A stretch of 64,000 nt of DNA. Source: CAYRFE01 sp964423645 [NCBI: uncultured bacterium]. GTDB lineage: Bacteria > Macinerneyibacteriota > Macinerneyibacteria > Macinerneyibacteriales. The notes beneath the pieces were generated by a model. That model did no database searches. It worked only from the letters and a program-made list of their open reading frames with translations, and was not told the origin of the DNA. The position numbers and the translations under genes were made by a program. Positions within the stretch are counted from its first letter, which is position 1. Each line of letters opens with the position of its first letter. Shown here in pieces: positions 43,030 to 52,297 of this stretch. The stretch spans positions 1-64,000 of the forward strand of contig CAYRFE010000012.1 of assembly GCA_964423645.1 (NCBI GenBank), read 5' to 3'.

Positions 43030-44826
43030 TCATTCCATGCATACATACACCTTTTCTTTCCCAAAAACAGGCACAACTGTTGATAAAAACAGATGTGTCA
43101 CAGTATCGCGAAATTCCGAAGAATATCGATACATACCCTCATGAAAATGTAAATTTGCAGTGATTACCGCTTTCTGAGGATCGCGTGAAATAGCACGATA
43201 AGTATCACGATTCATCCGTAAAAATCCAAGAGAAATATACAAAACACGCGAGGAATCAATTTCACGAACAATCCGCTCAAAAAGGTTCGTATAATCATCA
43301 ACGCACCCTTCGTAAAAAATAACCGGATCAACATGCACGGACACTTGATAACCCCATTGCACAACATCTTTAATCGCATAAAAACGCATATCAAGCGTTG
43401 CGGTCCCCTTTTCATGAAGCGATATAACATGTTGCGGAGACAACGTCCATGCAGGCACTACCGTATGATGATTGTTAATTGTTCGCAGGTGCAAATAATT
43501 TTGTGACTTTGTGCGAAACTCACATCGAATTCGGGGGTATTGAATTAAATGCTCTGATACGAACTCACTCATTTTGGTGATTGTATCAAATGTAAGTGCA
43601 TCACAAAAATCTCCGAAATAGATAATAATAGGTTGCGAATGCAAGGATGTATAAAGGGTAATTATTTGTGAGACAATCGCCTCTTTGTTTTCGAACAATA
43701 CAATATCATCACTTCTGAAAAAACCTTGTAAATAACAATACGAACAATCAAACATACAATTGTATGCATTTACCGCAGAATAATGATGAATTGATTTTGC
43801 CCCGTACCCTTCAGGTTTTTTTTTCACACAGAGCCCTTTTTTTTGAGCGATAAAGATATTTCGAATTCCGTATTGTGTCTTATTCATAAAATAATGCAAA
43901 TAATTTGTAATTGAAACAGGTTTTAAAAAAGAGAATCGTTCGTGGTACTGCGAGACGGAGAAATCTTCTTCAACCAACAGATACCCGTTATTTTTTTGTG
44001 ATGAAGTTCTCAGTGAAATTTTCTGATTATTCTCGAATGAAAACAAATTTTGTCGTATCTGGGAATATATTTTTTGTCGACTTGAAAATGAAGAATGATG
44101 ATGTACAAAATATTGAGACAACTGCAAGACAATATCATTCGCTTCAAAATCAAATTCAAGGGCCATGTATATTTCAAGCGACCATGGTACGGTAAATATT
44201 TTTTCCCATTCTTCACGATGTTCAAGAAAATACTCGGCGAATCCTTTTGTGATGCGAGTGTCAATGCTTGCACGAACATTTTCATTATAATCACTCACTT
44301 GTTTGATTAAAAGCACAGGAACAGAATTACGGTCGCCCCATTGACAGATAAAATACCCCTCCATGTCGATCAAAGTACCAAAATATTTCCATGCATCACA
44401 ATTTCCTTCTGTAACGACCGGAACCGTGATAAGCGGTTGTGAATTCTTCATCTTTAGTCTGCACTGCTTTGGTGCTTGAAACGTTCGATTTGTATGCAAG
44501 TCATGATAAATGACCGATGAGACCGGGAAAATATTCCCAACCGAAAGCGAAACATCAAGTGATCCGGCGATACCCATATTAACAATCGCAATAAATTCAT
44601 ACGTCGCCTGTAATGTATACAACGAATGAAGAAGCGCAAAAAAACCATCACCATTATTTGAATAAATATACCAGTCGCATAAATCTGACGAATACTTCCA
44701 AAGACGTTTCGATTTTATGATTTGAAACGGCAGCTCAAGAAAATATTTCATTTCAAATGCATGCTCAAAGACCAACAATACTTTTGGAGTCTGTAAAATA
44801 GCAACGTCTTTCGTAGTGTGTGACAT
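43030..44826 (-). CDS. nucleosidase - spore-photoproduct-lyase-like radical SAM fusion
   Basis: Residues 1 to about 205 resemble the PNP/MTAN nucleosidase fold: N-M-G-I-A-G-S-L near 83-90, D-M-E-G near 154-157 (Glu156), and the acid in Q-V-S-D (Asp179). The Glu-Asp distance of 23 equals that of E. coli MTAN. About 205-330 is a linker I do not recognise. About 330-598 is a radical SAM domain of the spore photoproduct lyase family. Its cluster motif is C357-x3-C361-x2-C364, with C408 44 residues later, close to the catalytic H-donor Cys of SPL, and the late R-T-K-S and G-T-A-T-L segments also match. SPL repairs UV thymine dimers by radical chemistry. It is translationally coupled (TAATG) to the Wzy-like gene upstream. 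Confidence 0.85.
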   Translation of the reverse strand: MSHTTKDVAILQTPKVLLVFEHAFEMKYFLELPFQIIKSKRLWKYSSDLCDWYIYSNNGDGFFALLHSLYTLQATYEFIAIVNMGIAGSLDVSLSVGNIFPVSSVIYHDLHTNRTFQAPKQCRLKMKNSQPLITVPVVTEGNCDAWKYFGTLIDMEGYFICQWGDRNSVPVLLIKQVSDYNENVRASIDTRITKGFAEYFLEHREEWEKIFTVPWSLEIYMALEFDFEANDIVLQLSQYFVHHHSSFSSRQKIYSQIRQNLFSFENNQKISLRTSSQKNNGYLLVEEDFSVSQYHERFSFLKPVSITNYLHYFMNKTQYGIRNIFIAQKKGLCVKKKPEGYGAKSIHHYSAVNAYNCMFDCSYCYLQGFFRSDDIVLFENKEAIVSQIITLYTSLHSQPIIIYFGDFCDALTFDTITKMSEFVSEHLIQYPRIRCEFRTKSQNYLHLRTINNHHTVVPAWTLSPQHVISLHEKGTATLDMRFYAIKDVVQWGYQVSVHVDPVIFYEGCVDDYTNLFERIVREIDSSRVLYISLGFLRMNRDTYRAISRDPQKAVITANLHFHEGMYRYSSEFRDTVTHLFLSTVVPVFGKEKVYVCME

Positions 44827-46613
44827 TATTCAACAGCAATAATAAAACGTTCGTATGCACTAACCGTTTTTTCTTTTGAATATCTGCTTATTTCACGCAT
44901 TCTTTGAGCGTGTGTTAATTTTTCTTCTTTATCGGTTGAGTGAGTCTCGATAAATGCGTGCACACGATAAAATTCCGGTTCAATGAGTAATATTTCTTGT
45001 GCTTTTTTCATCGCAGCGGGAATATTACCTTCGCTTTCAAGAACGTTCATCATAAAGTAATGATAGCGCACATTGAAAGGCCAGTCTTTCAGTATGGTTT
45101 CAAGTTCAACATGTAAACGCATACGTATCTCAGGTTCCATAAGCTGTATCTCTTTTGCTTTGGTATTTTTTAAACGTGTTAAAAAATCAAAATAATGGAG
45201 AGATAATCGAAAACGAACATCACTGTCCATCGGCATTAATTTCTTATGCTTCGCATAATAGCGCTCAATCGCTGCGTAACGACCGTTCTGAGGAAAAGGC
45301 AATGTTGTTTGTGTTAAAAAATTCGTATATTGCTCAACATAAAAGGGATCATACGGTGTCAGCCGATGAGCATAGCGTAACAATTGATACACTTTCATTT
45401 GATCTTTTTCCTTCGTCGATCGCAGGTATAACGAATACGACAATATATGCAACGTACATACGTATGTTATAATAAAAAATATGATATTGGTATAGTATGG
45501 TTTAAAACGATAGTACCATGCATGATCATGTGTTCCAAAACTAATCAACACTGCAAAAAGCAATACAATCGAAAAACTTTTTTCGATATTATTGAATAAT
45601 CCGGCGATCATAAAAAACGCGATAGGCAATCCATACATTCGTTTCTTGAGTGAGAAAAATAATCCGCTGAATAATAAAAAAGATCCTATAATACCCATTA
45701 CCAGCAATCCTTCAAGATATGTGCTATGGGACATTCGAGGTGTTTTCGCAAATCGTGAATATTCGGTTTGTTCACCTTCAAAATATTTTTGTAATGTGAC
45801 TTCTACTGTGCCGGGGCCAAATCCGATAAACGGATGTACCGTAAACATTCTGTATGCTGCATTATAAATTGAAACACGGGAGTATGCGAAAGGATCTTTT
45901 TTATCCTTTGTATACCGTTGGTATATTAATCCCGACAAAAGCAATACGGCTGACACTGCAGCAAGAATAAAATAACGTCGATCTATTAATTTCTTTTTAT
46001 ATATTAAATATGCCAAAAAAAATATGAGTATAACAATAGTCGTTCGAGAAAGAGTAAAATACAACCCGCTCACAACAAGAATTGTTGCACTTAAAAATAT
46101 GATACTGTTTTTTTGAAAAATATTCTTTTCAAATACAAGAAAATAAAATGCCACAAGAAGCCACAATGCCACCCAATTGGGATTCACAAATGTCGATGCA
46201 GGACGCGGTATACGATATGCCATAAATTGAATTATAATAATAATACAGTGCACAATTGAAAACAGCAACAATATACTTATAAAATATTTTTGGTTAAATG
46301 TTATGTTTTTTATAATTATCATTGATACTATAGTGAATGCGAACATGATGACGTGGCTATTAATCGCATTATTATGATATGCGACAACAATTACACTTAA
46401 AACCGCCGCACATATCAGTAAATCAGATATCTGTAAGGTGATTCGCTTACGAAGAATAACATATAATGCCGATAAAATCGGAATAATGGAAATAACATAC
46501 TCATTTTCGCCGCCTTGGAAAAATGTCGATAACATGACAATAATTACAAATACATACTCTGCGATTCTATATACCGGAAGTGATTTGATATATCTGATAG
46601 CACTATTTATCAT
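44826..46613 (-). CDS. O-antigen ligase / polymerase-like membrane protein with TPR tail
   Basis: The 595-residue product has about 12 membrane helices (residues 10-420), including a Wzy_C-type loop (F-I-G-F-G-P-G-T-V-E-V-T near 262-274 and H-S-T-Y-L-E-G-L near 300). The C-terminal 170 residues are soluble TPR-like helices. This layout is used by WaaL-type O-antigen ligases, O-antigen polymerases and PglL/TfpO pilin oligosaccharyltransferases. The ATG at 46613 overlaps the upstream stop. Proximity to pilQ suggests pilin glycosylation as one option. Confidence 0.82.
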   Translation of the reverse strand: MINSAIRYIKSLPVYRIAEYVFVIIVMLSTFFQGGENEYVISIIPILSALYVILRKRITLQISDLLICAAVLSVIVVAYHNNAINSHVIMFAFTIVSMIIIKNITFNQKYFISILLLFSIVHCIIIIIQFMAYRIPRPASTFVNPNWVALWLLVAFYFLVFEKNIFQKNSIIFLSATILVVSGLYFTLSRTTIVILIFFLAYLIYKKKLIDRRYFILAAVSAVLLLSGLIYQRYTKDKKDPFAYSRVSIYNAAYRMFTVHPFIGFGPGTVEVTLQKYFEGEQTEYSRFAKTPRMSHSTYLEGLLVMGIIGSFLLFSGLFFSLKKRMYGLPIAFFMIAGLFNNIEKSFSIVLLFAVLISFGTHDHAWYYRFKPYYTNIIFFIITYVCTLHILSYSLYLRSTKEKDQMKVYQLLRYAHRLTPYDPFYVEQYTNFLTQTTLPFPQNGRYAAIERYYAKHKKLMPMDSDVRFRLSLHYFDFLTRLKNTKAKEIQLMEPEIRMRLHVELETILKDWPFNVRYHYFMMNVLESEGNIPAAMKKAQEILLIEPEFYRVHAFIETHSTDKEEKLTHAQRMREISRYSKEKTVSAYERFIIAVE

Positions 46614-47931
46614 TATATCTGTATTCCTCAAGTTCAATGGTTTTTAACCAAGCGGAATAATACAATCCTTTGTCATGCAATTCTTTTCGTTCATCTGCAA
46701 GCATTCTCAAATATCTTTTCGGCGGTATTTTTATAAAGAGTATTGCTACAGAAACATACAATAGGATTGCTACCCATGCAAACGTTCTTCTTCCATAGGT
46801 TATTTGCTCATCCGGCTCATTGATTGCATATAAAAGCCAAAACAATCCGCCTATTGAAGGGAAATAATAGACAATATCGATCATAAAATAACAACTCAGA
46901 ACAACAAACATTGGAAAAAGAGGGGAAGCCCGTATTCTGTATAATGCAATCCCAAAAAACACAACCATGATAATACCGACTACCCCATGATCAGCCATAC
47001 TTTGTAATGCAAAACTATGAGCATTATGAATAACATTCGCATCCTGTTGCTGATAACGAGGATAATGAAGATCAAAATTATTTTCACCTACACCGATAAG
47101 GGAATTATCGCTGTACATTTGAATTGCTGAACTATAATTTTGATACCGTTCTTGGAGTGACTTTTCCACCGAAGAAAATTCTCGTACAGAAAAAAACATT
47201 ATTCCTGCAATAAGAACCAATAGCGAGCCTATTATCAGTTGCTTATATCTTTTTTTTGTAATAAGAATAATAACCGTGTACAAAACCATCAATCCAAAAG
47301 CAATAAATGTTTTTGTGAGTAACATCATCCCAAGATTACATAATGCAATAATGAAATAATAGAACTTATGTTCCTTTTTATAAAGGTACAATGCGATAAA
47401 AAATGCCGTTATACAAAAAGCTGCATAGGCATTTGGCAATTGGAATGTCGCAAATTGACGTCCGGATCCAAGAAGTGCTTTTACCGCACTGTCAGCATGT
47501 GTGTGCAAAATCATCGGAAATGCATAAATATTTTGATACAACACATAAAGCATAAGTACAAGGGAATAGACTACCAGTGTTTTATAGAAAAGAATCGGAA
47601 ACGAATAATGCCTGAATATAACATATAAAAACAGATAAAACATATAATACAGATACATTTCATTCGATAAAAACAAATCTTTAGCATACATAATGGAGGT
47701 AAGCGGTAATATAAAGAACCAAAATAAACTACGAGTGCATGCGATTTTTTTAAATGAAAATATTACAAATATCCCGCTGAGCATAAGAATGTTTATAAAA
47801 AGCGAATCATTAATACCTGCTGCGTTGGTGCTAAAATCAAACCCGAAAAATAACATTATCGGAAAACCGACGAGTAGGGGTATAAATATAAGATATAAAT
47901 ATTTCATACCATATGATAAGCCTTTTTTCAT
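46603..47931 (-). CDS. O-antigen ligase / polymerase-like membrane protein
   Basis: The 442-residue product has about ten membrane helices and a periplasmic Wzy_C-type loop (L-I-G-V-G-E-N-N-F-D-L-H-Y-P, then H-N-A-H-S-F-A-L-Q near 300). The family is the same as for the next gene, but it lacks the long soluble tail. Two such genes in a row recall ligase plus polymerase pairs or two ligases of different specificity. The ribosome binding site is weak and a G/C hairpin lies between pilQ and the start, so expression may be reduced relative to the pil genes. Confidence 0.82.
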   Translation of the reverse strand: MKKGLSYGMKYLYLIFIPLLVGFPIMLFFGFDFSTNAAGINDSLFINILMLSGIFVIFSFKKIACTRSLFWFFILPLTSIMYAKDLFLSNEMYLYYMFYLFLYVIFRHYSFPILFYKTLVVYSLVLMLYVLYQNIYAFPMILHTHADSAVKALLGSGRQFATFQLPNAYAAFCITAFFIALYLYKKEHKFYYFIIALCNLGMMLLTKTFIAFGLMVLYTVIILITKKRYKQLIIGSLLVLIAGIMFFSVREFSSVEKSLQERYQNYSSAIQMYSDNSLIGVGENNFDLHYPRYQQQDANVIHNAHSFALQSMADHGVVGIIMVVFFGIALYRIRASPLFPMFVVLSCYFMIDIVYYFPSIGGLFWLLYAINEPDEQITYGRRTFAWVAILLYVSVAILFIKIPPKRYLRMLADERKELHDKGLYYSAWLKTIELEEYRYNDK

Positions 47932-47941
47932 GAAATAAAGA

Positions 47942-47961
47942 CGGGGGGTATGTCCCCCCCG
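47942..47961. terminator. G/C hairpin after pilQ
   Basis: CGGGGGG (47942-47948) pairs with CCCCCCG (47955-47961). No U-run follows, so it may attenuate rather than terminate. Confidence 0.4.
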
Positions 47962-47984
47962 CGTATTTGATATATCATCGTTGA

Positions 47985-50222
47985 TTAATTTGCCGCCGGC
48001 ATGATAATATGTGGCGTTACAAAAATAATTATTTCTTCTGCCTCACGTTTGGTTTGTCTGTTTTTGAATAATAGTCCTAAGATCGGGATGTCTTTTAAAA
48101 TCGGTACACCTGAAGACGAACTGGATTTATCCAAGCGAACAAGGCCTGCGATAACTGCTGTTTTCCCATCTTTTACTAACAGAGTTGTAGTTGCCGTATT
48201 TTTCGCAATAATCAAATTCACTCCCGAACCTGATGCATCACTGACCTCAGGTTTAATCTCCAGTATTACCTCATTACTTGCATTCACGGTAGCCTTCACA
48301 TCAAGTTTTATACCCACATCGGTAAGTGTGGTCACGGTATTCCCTGCTTGATCAAGCTGAGTAATCGGCACAGACTTTCCGTTTTGGAGAGATGCGGTTA
48401 ATCCGCTCATAGTCGTAACCGACGGATTGGCCATAACTTCGGCTTTACTTTCTTCAGCGAGCAAGGTGAGTTTCATATTGATGTCATACGTGTCCAATAA
48501 CGTTGTTACGACATCAGTAGAAATACCTGTAGTTCCATATTGAATATTGGTTCCGTAATTCGGAGCACCGGTGGTAATAAAAGCTTGGTTGTTGGTTGCC
48601 TGCCAGCGAATACCCAGCGTCGTTGCTGCAGAGGTCGCAACACGAACAAATTTAGCCTCTATCATAACTTGCGGTATCGGTTTGTCAAGATACCTGATCA
48701 TGTTGAGAGCTTCATTCAAACGCTCAGGACTGCCTGTGAGAATCAACGAATTGGTTCGCTTGTCAACGATTGGTTTCATAGACATCGTTTGTTCCAACAG
48801 TTTAGAAATATCATCTGCCGTTGAATAGGAAATTGGTATGATCCGTGTTTCTACAGGTCCTAAATCAACCATTTCTTTCTGCTTTTTAACCGCATCGACT
48901 TCTCTTTTAAATTCATCAACGGTTGCAACACGAATAATATTATCTCTAATCTCATATGCAAACCCGTTGGTTCTGAGAATAATATCTAATGCCGTTTCCC
49001 ATGTAACATTAGAAAGTTCAAGCGTCACTAAACCTTTTACACTTTGAGACATAATAATATTATACCCGCTTTGTTTTGCGAGCCCCGTTAAAAGGACAGA
49101 AATATCTTGTTTCTGTACAGAAATATATTTAATGATATCTGAACGTTTTTCACGCATACTGGTATCGGAAGTTTGATTACCAAGCATATCAATATCCATA
49201 ACAATGTCTTTGTCATCGCGATAAATCTTATATGAGATATTATTGTTTAAACGTATGTCAGAAATAACGTTATTCCCGCTTCTGCTGTTTGTTACTTCAA
49301 CAACAGCCGCTTTACGTACAGGTATCGTAAGTAGTTTATCGCTGATTGCGGCATTGGTAAACGTAAGCTGGATTTTTTCTTCTTTGGGAAGTTGCTTTTC
49401 ATCAAATCGAACCCATCCGTTTGTTTTAAAACGTAATGTTACACGATTATCCGTTTGTTCGCTGGTAACTTCCGTAATTTCAACGCGTTGCGCTTCAACT
49501 TCTTTATCAAGCGTGATAACCAAGCTGTTCTGGCCCTTTTCAATGTTTGCAGGAAATTCATTCATCAGATTGATAACAAGATTGATATCCTTTTCACCGA
49601 TAGGCACAAGATTAATATTTTCAACGACATCTCCATCGCCGACAAACTGCTCTTTCCCTGTGATATTTTTGGCATTATATAACTCAACGGTCATCTTTTT
49701 CTTTTCTTCCTTCACCGTATAATTGAATGCTTCTTCAAATTCGATGAATACTTTCACCTTATTCGTACCATCCTTAACAATATCCACCATCTTTAACTGG
49801 GATGGTTTGCTAAGCGTCTCTGTAGATGCTGTCACGCTCGTCGGTGTCACATCGCTCAAACTGAAATGAATAACCAATGAGTTGGCTTTTTTGTCAACAA
49901 AATATTGATACCATTTATCCATCTGTACGACGACTCGTGAAATGTTTTTTTGAAACTGCGCAACTCGGATCTCTTGAATTCCGCCGATATTAACCTTCGT
50001 TGATTCATTTTTTTTATCAGTTGTGGTTGACTGAAAATCGATTATGAGACGTGCAGGGCCATCCATCTTTGTGATTGCATACTTCAACTGCCCCTCAACG
50101 GTAATCTCAACATCCAATCCGCCGGTAACCGGTGTATGGGTCACATTCTTCAAGACTGCCGCAGAAAGAGTCGTTACCGCACATGCGATACAAAGGACAG
50201 CACATGCTAAAAATTGTTTCAT
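47985..50222 (-). CDS. pilQ: type IV pilus secretin PilQ
   Basis: PilQ forms the outer-membrane pore for the pilus. The 745-residue product has a signal peptide (1-21, ending L-S-A-A). AMIN-type domains (about 28-115 and 145-240) bind peptidoglycan. A STN/N0 domain lies near 375-425, one N1/KH-like domain near 450-520, and the secretin beta-barrel domain near 580-740 (V-P-I-L-K-D-I-P-I-L-G-L-L-F and late I-I-F-V-T-P-H-I). AAGGAGG precedes the start. It ends the pilMNOPQ run. Confidence 0.97.
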   Translation of the reverse strand: MKQFLACAVLCIACAVTTLSAAVLKNVTHTPVTGGLDVEITVEGQLKYAITKMDGPARLIIDFQSTTTDKKNESTKVNIGGIQEIRVAQFQKNISRVVVQMDKWYQYFVDKKANSLVIHFSLSDVTPTSVTASTETLSKPSQLKMVDIVKDGTNKVKVFIEFEEAFNYTVKEEKKKMTVELYNAKNITGKEQFVGDGDVVENINLVPIGEKDINLVINLMNEFPANIEKGQNSLVITLDKEVEAQRVEITEVTSEQTDNRVTLRFKTNGWVRFDEKQLPKEEKIQLTFTNAAISDKLLTIPVRKAAVVEVTNSRSGNNVISDIRLNNNISYKIYRDDKDIVMDIDMLGNQTSDTSMREKRSDIIKYISVQKQDISVLLTGLAKQSGYNIIMSQSVKGLVTLELSNVTWETALDIILRTNGFAYEIRDNIIRVATVDEFKREVDAVKKQKEMVDLGPVETRIIPISYSTADDISKLLEQTMSMKPIVDKRTNSLILTGSPERLNEALNMIRYLDKPIPQVMIEAKFVRVATSAATTLGIRWQATNNQAFITTGAPNYGTNIQYGTTGISTDVVTTLLDTYDINMKLTLLAEESKAEVMANPSVTTMSGLTASLQNGKSVPITQLDQAGNTVTTLTDVGIKLDVKATVNASNEVILEIKPEVSDASGSGVNLIIAKNTATTTLLVKDGKTAVIAGLVRLDKSSSSSGVPILKDIPILGLLFKNRQTKREAEEIIIFVTPHIIMPAAN

Positions 50223-50232
50223 CTTATCCTCC

Positions 50233-51123
50233 TTATTCAGTAACTTTATGTAAAATAATATCGCGCGGTTGCCCTTCGGTTTTGATCACAAAACGTCGCA
50301 GTACAACCATCTCACGGGTTATAGACTCAACCTTTGCACCACCGATAACGCTCCCTATCTTCAATACGATTCCACGGCCGGAATCATCTTCCAGCATCGC
50401 AACAACTTCGTTCCCGTAATGAATGATTCCCCTGTAATTTAATTTTGAGAAATCGACATCTTCCGCATCAACAACACTTTGTTGGGTAGTGCTTCCGTCT
50501 TTTTCTTCGGGAGTAGCATACGGATTAATGAAAGGATCCCGTTTGTTATGGCTTTTATACTGATAGGTCTCTTTTTCCTTGACCACATCTTCAACATTAC
50601 GTTCTTTCGGATCCTTCGCCGCATCTTTGGATACTACGGTTTTTTTCGTATCAATCTTTTTTTCCGTGACCGGGCTGTCTTGAGGTTTCTTCGTGGTTGT
50701 AACATTTTGGGTAGTAGTCACCGTTTTACCGGTGTCAGGTGTGGTTTTACCTGTCGTTTCGTTCTTCACGGTATCAGTTTTTTTAGAAGACTCTGGCTTC
50801 TCCGCCGGTTTTTTAACATCCGTTTTCGAAGTATCTTTTTTTGTAATATCAGTCTTCGTTGCATCTGTTGGTGTTTTACTCGACTGAGTGGTATCCGTCT
50901 TCGACGTAGTTGATTTTATCGGCTGTTCAATGGTCTGCTTTTGTGCATCCGTTGTCTTTTTCCCGTCAAGTGCCGGAGGTTGACTCTTTTTATATACTTG
51001 CTCTATCTTATCTTCAGCATCTTTCAAATCTTTGTCAGTAGGCTTTGACGATCCGCAGGAACTCAATACTACCATCACCGACATACAACACAATAAAAAA
51101 ATACACCAACGTGTTCGGCGCAT
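50233..51123 (-). CDS. pilP: PilP-type pilus alignment lipoprotein
   Basis: The 296-residue product is a lipoprotein (L-S-S-C, Cys about 23). Residues about 30-175 are low complexity and rich in Lys, Thr, Ser, Asp and Pro, which is longer than in typical PilP. The C-terminal part (about 185-290) is a PilP-like beta domain with K-R-D-P-F-I-N-P, then A-M-L-E-D-D-S-G-R-G and K-I-G. PilP links the inner-membrane PilNO complex to PilQ. The long disordered linker may span a wide periplasm. Its position between pilO and pilQ is canonical. Confidence 0.9.
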   Translation of the reverse strand: MRRTRWCIFLLCCMSVMVVLSSCGSSKPTDKDLKDAEDKIEQVYKKSQPPALDGKKTTDAQKQTIEQPIKSTTSKTDTTQSSKTPTDATKTDITKKDTSKTDVKKPAEKPESSKKTDTVKNETTGKTTPDTGKTVTTTQNVTTTKKPQDSPVTEKKIDTKKTVVSKDAAKDPKERNVEDVVKEKETYQYKSHNKRDPFINPYATPEEKDGSTTQQSVVDAEDVDFSKLNYRGIIHYGNEVVAMLEDDSGRGIVLKIGSVIGGAKVESITREMVVLRRFVIKTEGQPRDIILHKVTE

Positions 51124-51132
51124 AATCCTCTC

Positions 51133-51708
51133 CTATTTCTTCTCGTTATAGATGTATGCCACCAAATTGAGCGAAGAGCTGATCGTATGTGTCTTTTTCG
51201 ACGTCGTCGCAGATTGCACGCCCGAAATAGAAATATCCCCAACATTGATAATACGGGGCAATAAACTAAGATTTGATAAAAAATATCCCAGAGAATGAAA
51301 ATTTCCTTTAAGGGATAAATCAATACGAAACTCCAGATAATCACCCTTCGGTTCAAGCTTTCCGGGTTTAAACGATTCTAAGGACAGATCCGCACTTTGC
51401 GACGCATACGTTACCTCGCGCAATAATTTGGGAATTTCCTGTTGAGTAGGTAAGAGTTTTTTGGCGATCTCTATGCGAGCGTTGTTATTTTCTATCTCTG
51501 CCTTGAGTTCCGCAACTTTTTTCTCTAACGCGACCAAACGCGAATATTCGGTTTTCTTTTGCGTCACCTCTGTTTCTAAACCCGCGATAACCGCGCCCTG
51601 TGGTTTGAGAAGCATATAGTAAAAAACAGCGATCAATCCTATAGCGAGAAAAACGGCGATTACAATCTTTTTATTCTTGGGATCGTTAATATCAAACTTT
51701 CCAGCCAT
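51133..51708 (-). CDS. pilO: type IV pilus alignment protein PilO
   Basis: The 191-residue product has one N-terminal membrane helix (about 16-34), a coiled coil (about 45-80) and a ferredoxin-like C-terminal domain. Family marks include the P-x-x-Q-x-E-I-P-x-L-L segment near 88 and the F-x-P-G-K-L-E motif. PilO pairs with PilN in the inner membrane. It lies between pilN and pilP with 9-base gaps. Confidence 0.92.
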   Translation of the reverse strand: MAGKFDINDPKNKKIVIAVFLAIGLIAVFYYMLLKPQGAVIAGLETEVTQKKTEYSRLVALEKKVAELKAEIENNNARIEIAKKLLPTQQEIPKLLREVTYASQSADLSLESFKPGKLEPKGDYLEFRIDLSLKGNFHSLGYFLSNLSLLPRIINVGDISISGVQSATTSKKTHTISSSLNLVAYIYNEKK

Positions 51709-51717
51709 TTCATCCCC

Positions 51718-52296
51718 CTATTTTTTTGTTTCCCTAAACGCAGGATTTATCAAGCATGTGATAGAAAACGAGGAAAAAGTCTTTTCATCCTTACCGCTTG
51801 AGATTTTTGCCTCGGTCACGCCCTCGATAGTCGCCTTATCAATAAAACCGGGAACTTCAAGGCTTTCCGCAAAATCAGAAATGATAAAATTATTTTTGCT
51901 TTTACCGCTAAGACTAAGGGTATTCCCTCTCAAACTCATTGATTCAAGCCACATATCTTCAGGAATTTTAAGCAGAAGCGTTTCCAACAATTGAGGCGTG
52001 AAGGTACGTCCCTTCTGCAAGCGATCAAGCACGGCAACCTTATTCTTAATATCTTTTAACTGTGCTTCAAGTGTCTTCGCTGTCGCATCGAGAGTTTTAA
52101 ACTCCGGTTTATTTATCTTTTGCTCAAGATCATCTTTCTCTTTTGTAAGACTAGATATTTTTTGAAGATTTGCAAGATACATCATTCCAAGAAAAATCGC
52201 AAGACCGACGAATGCCAGTATCATTACGGTGCCAAGTATAGGCACCCTCGCCCGCTCCTTACGTTCTTCCTTCGGGAGCAGATTGATCTCTATCAT
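51718..52296 (-). CDS. pilN: type IV pilus alignment protein PilN
   Basis: The 192-residue product begins M-I-E-I-N-L-L-P-K-E-E-R, the conserved PilN tail that binds PilM. One membrane helix (about 24-44), a coiled coil and a ferredoxin-like domain follow. It starts one base after the pilM stop. Confidence 0.95.
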   Translation of the reverse strand: MIEINLLPKEERKERARVPILGTVMILAFVGLAIFLGMMYLANLQKISSLTKEKDDLEQKINKPEFKTLDATAKTLEAQLKDIKNKVAVLDRLQKGRTFTPQLLETLLLKIPEDMWLESMSLRGNTLSLSGKSKNNFIISDFAESLEVPGFIDKATIEGVTEAKISSGKDEKTFSSFSITCLINPAFRETKK

Positions 52297-52297
52297 A

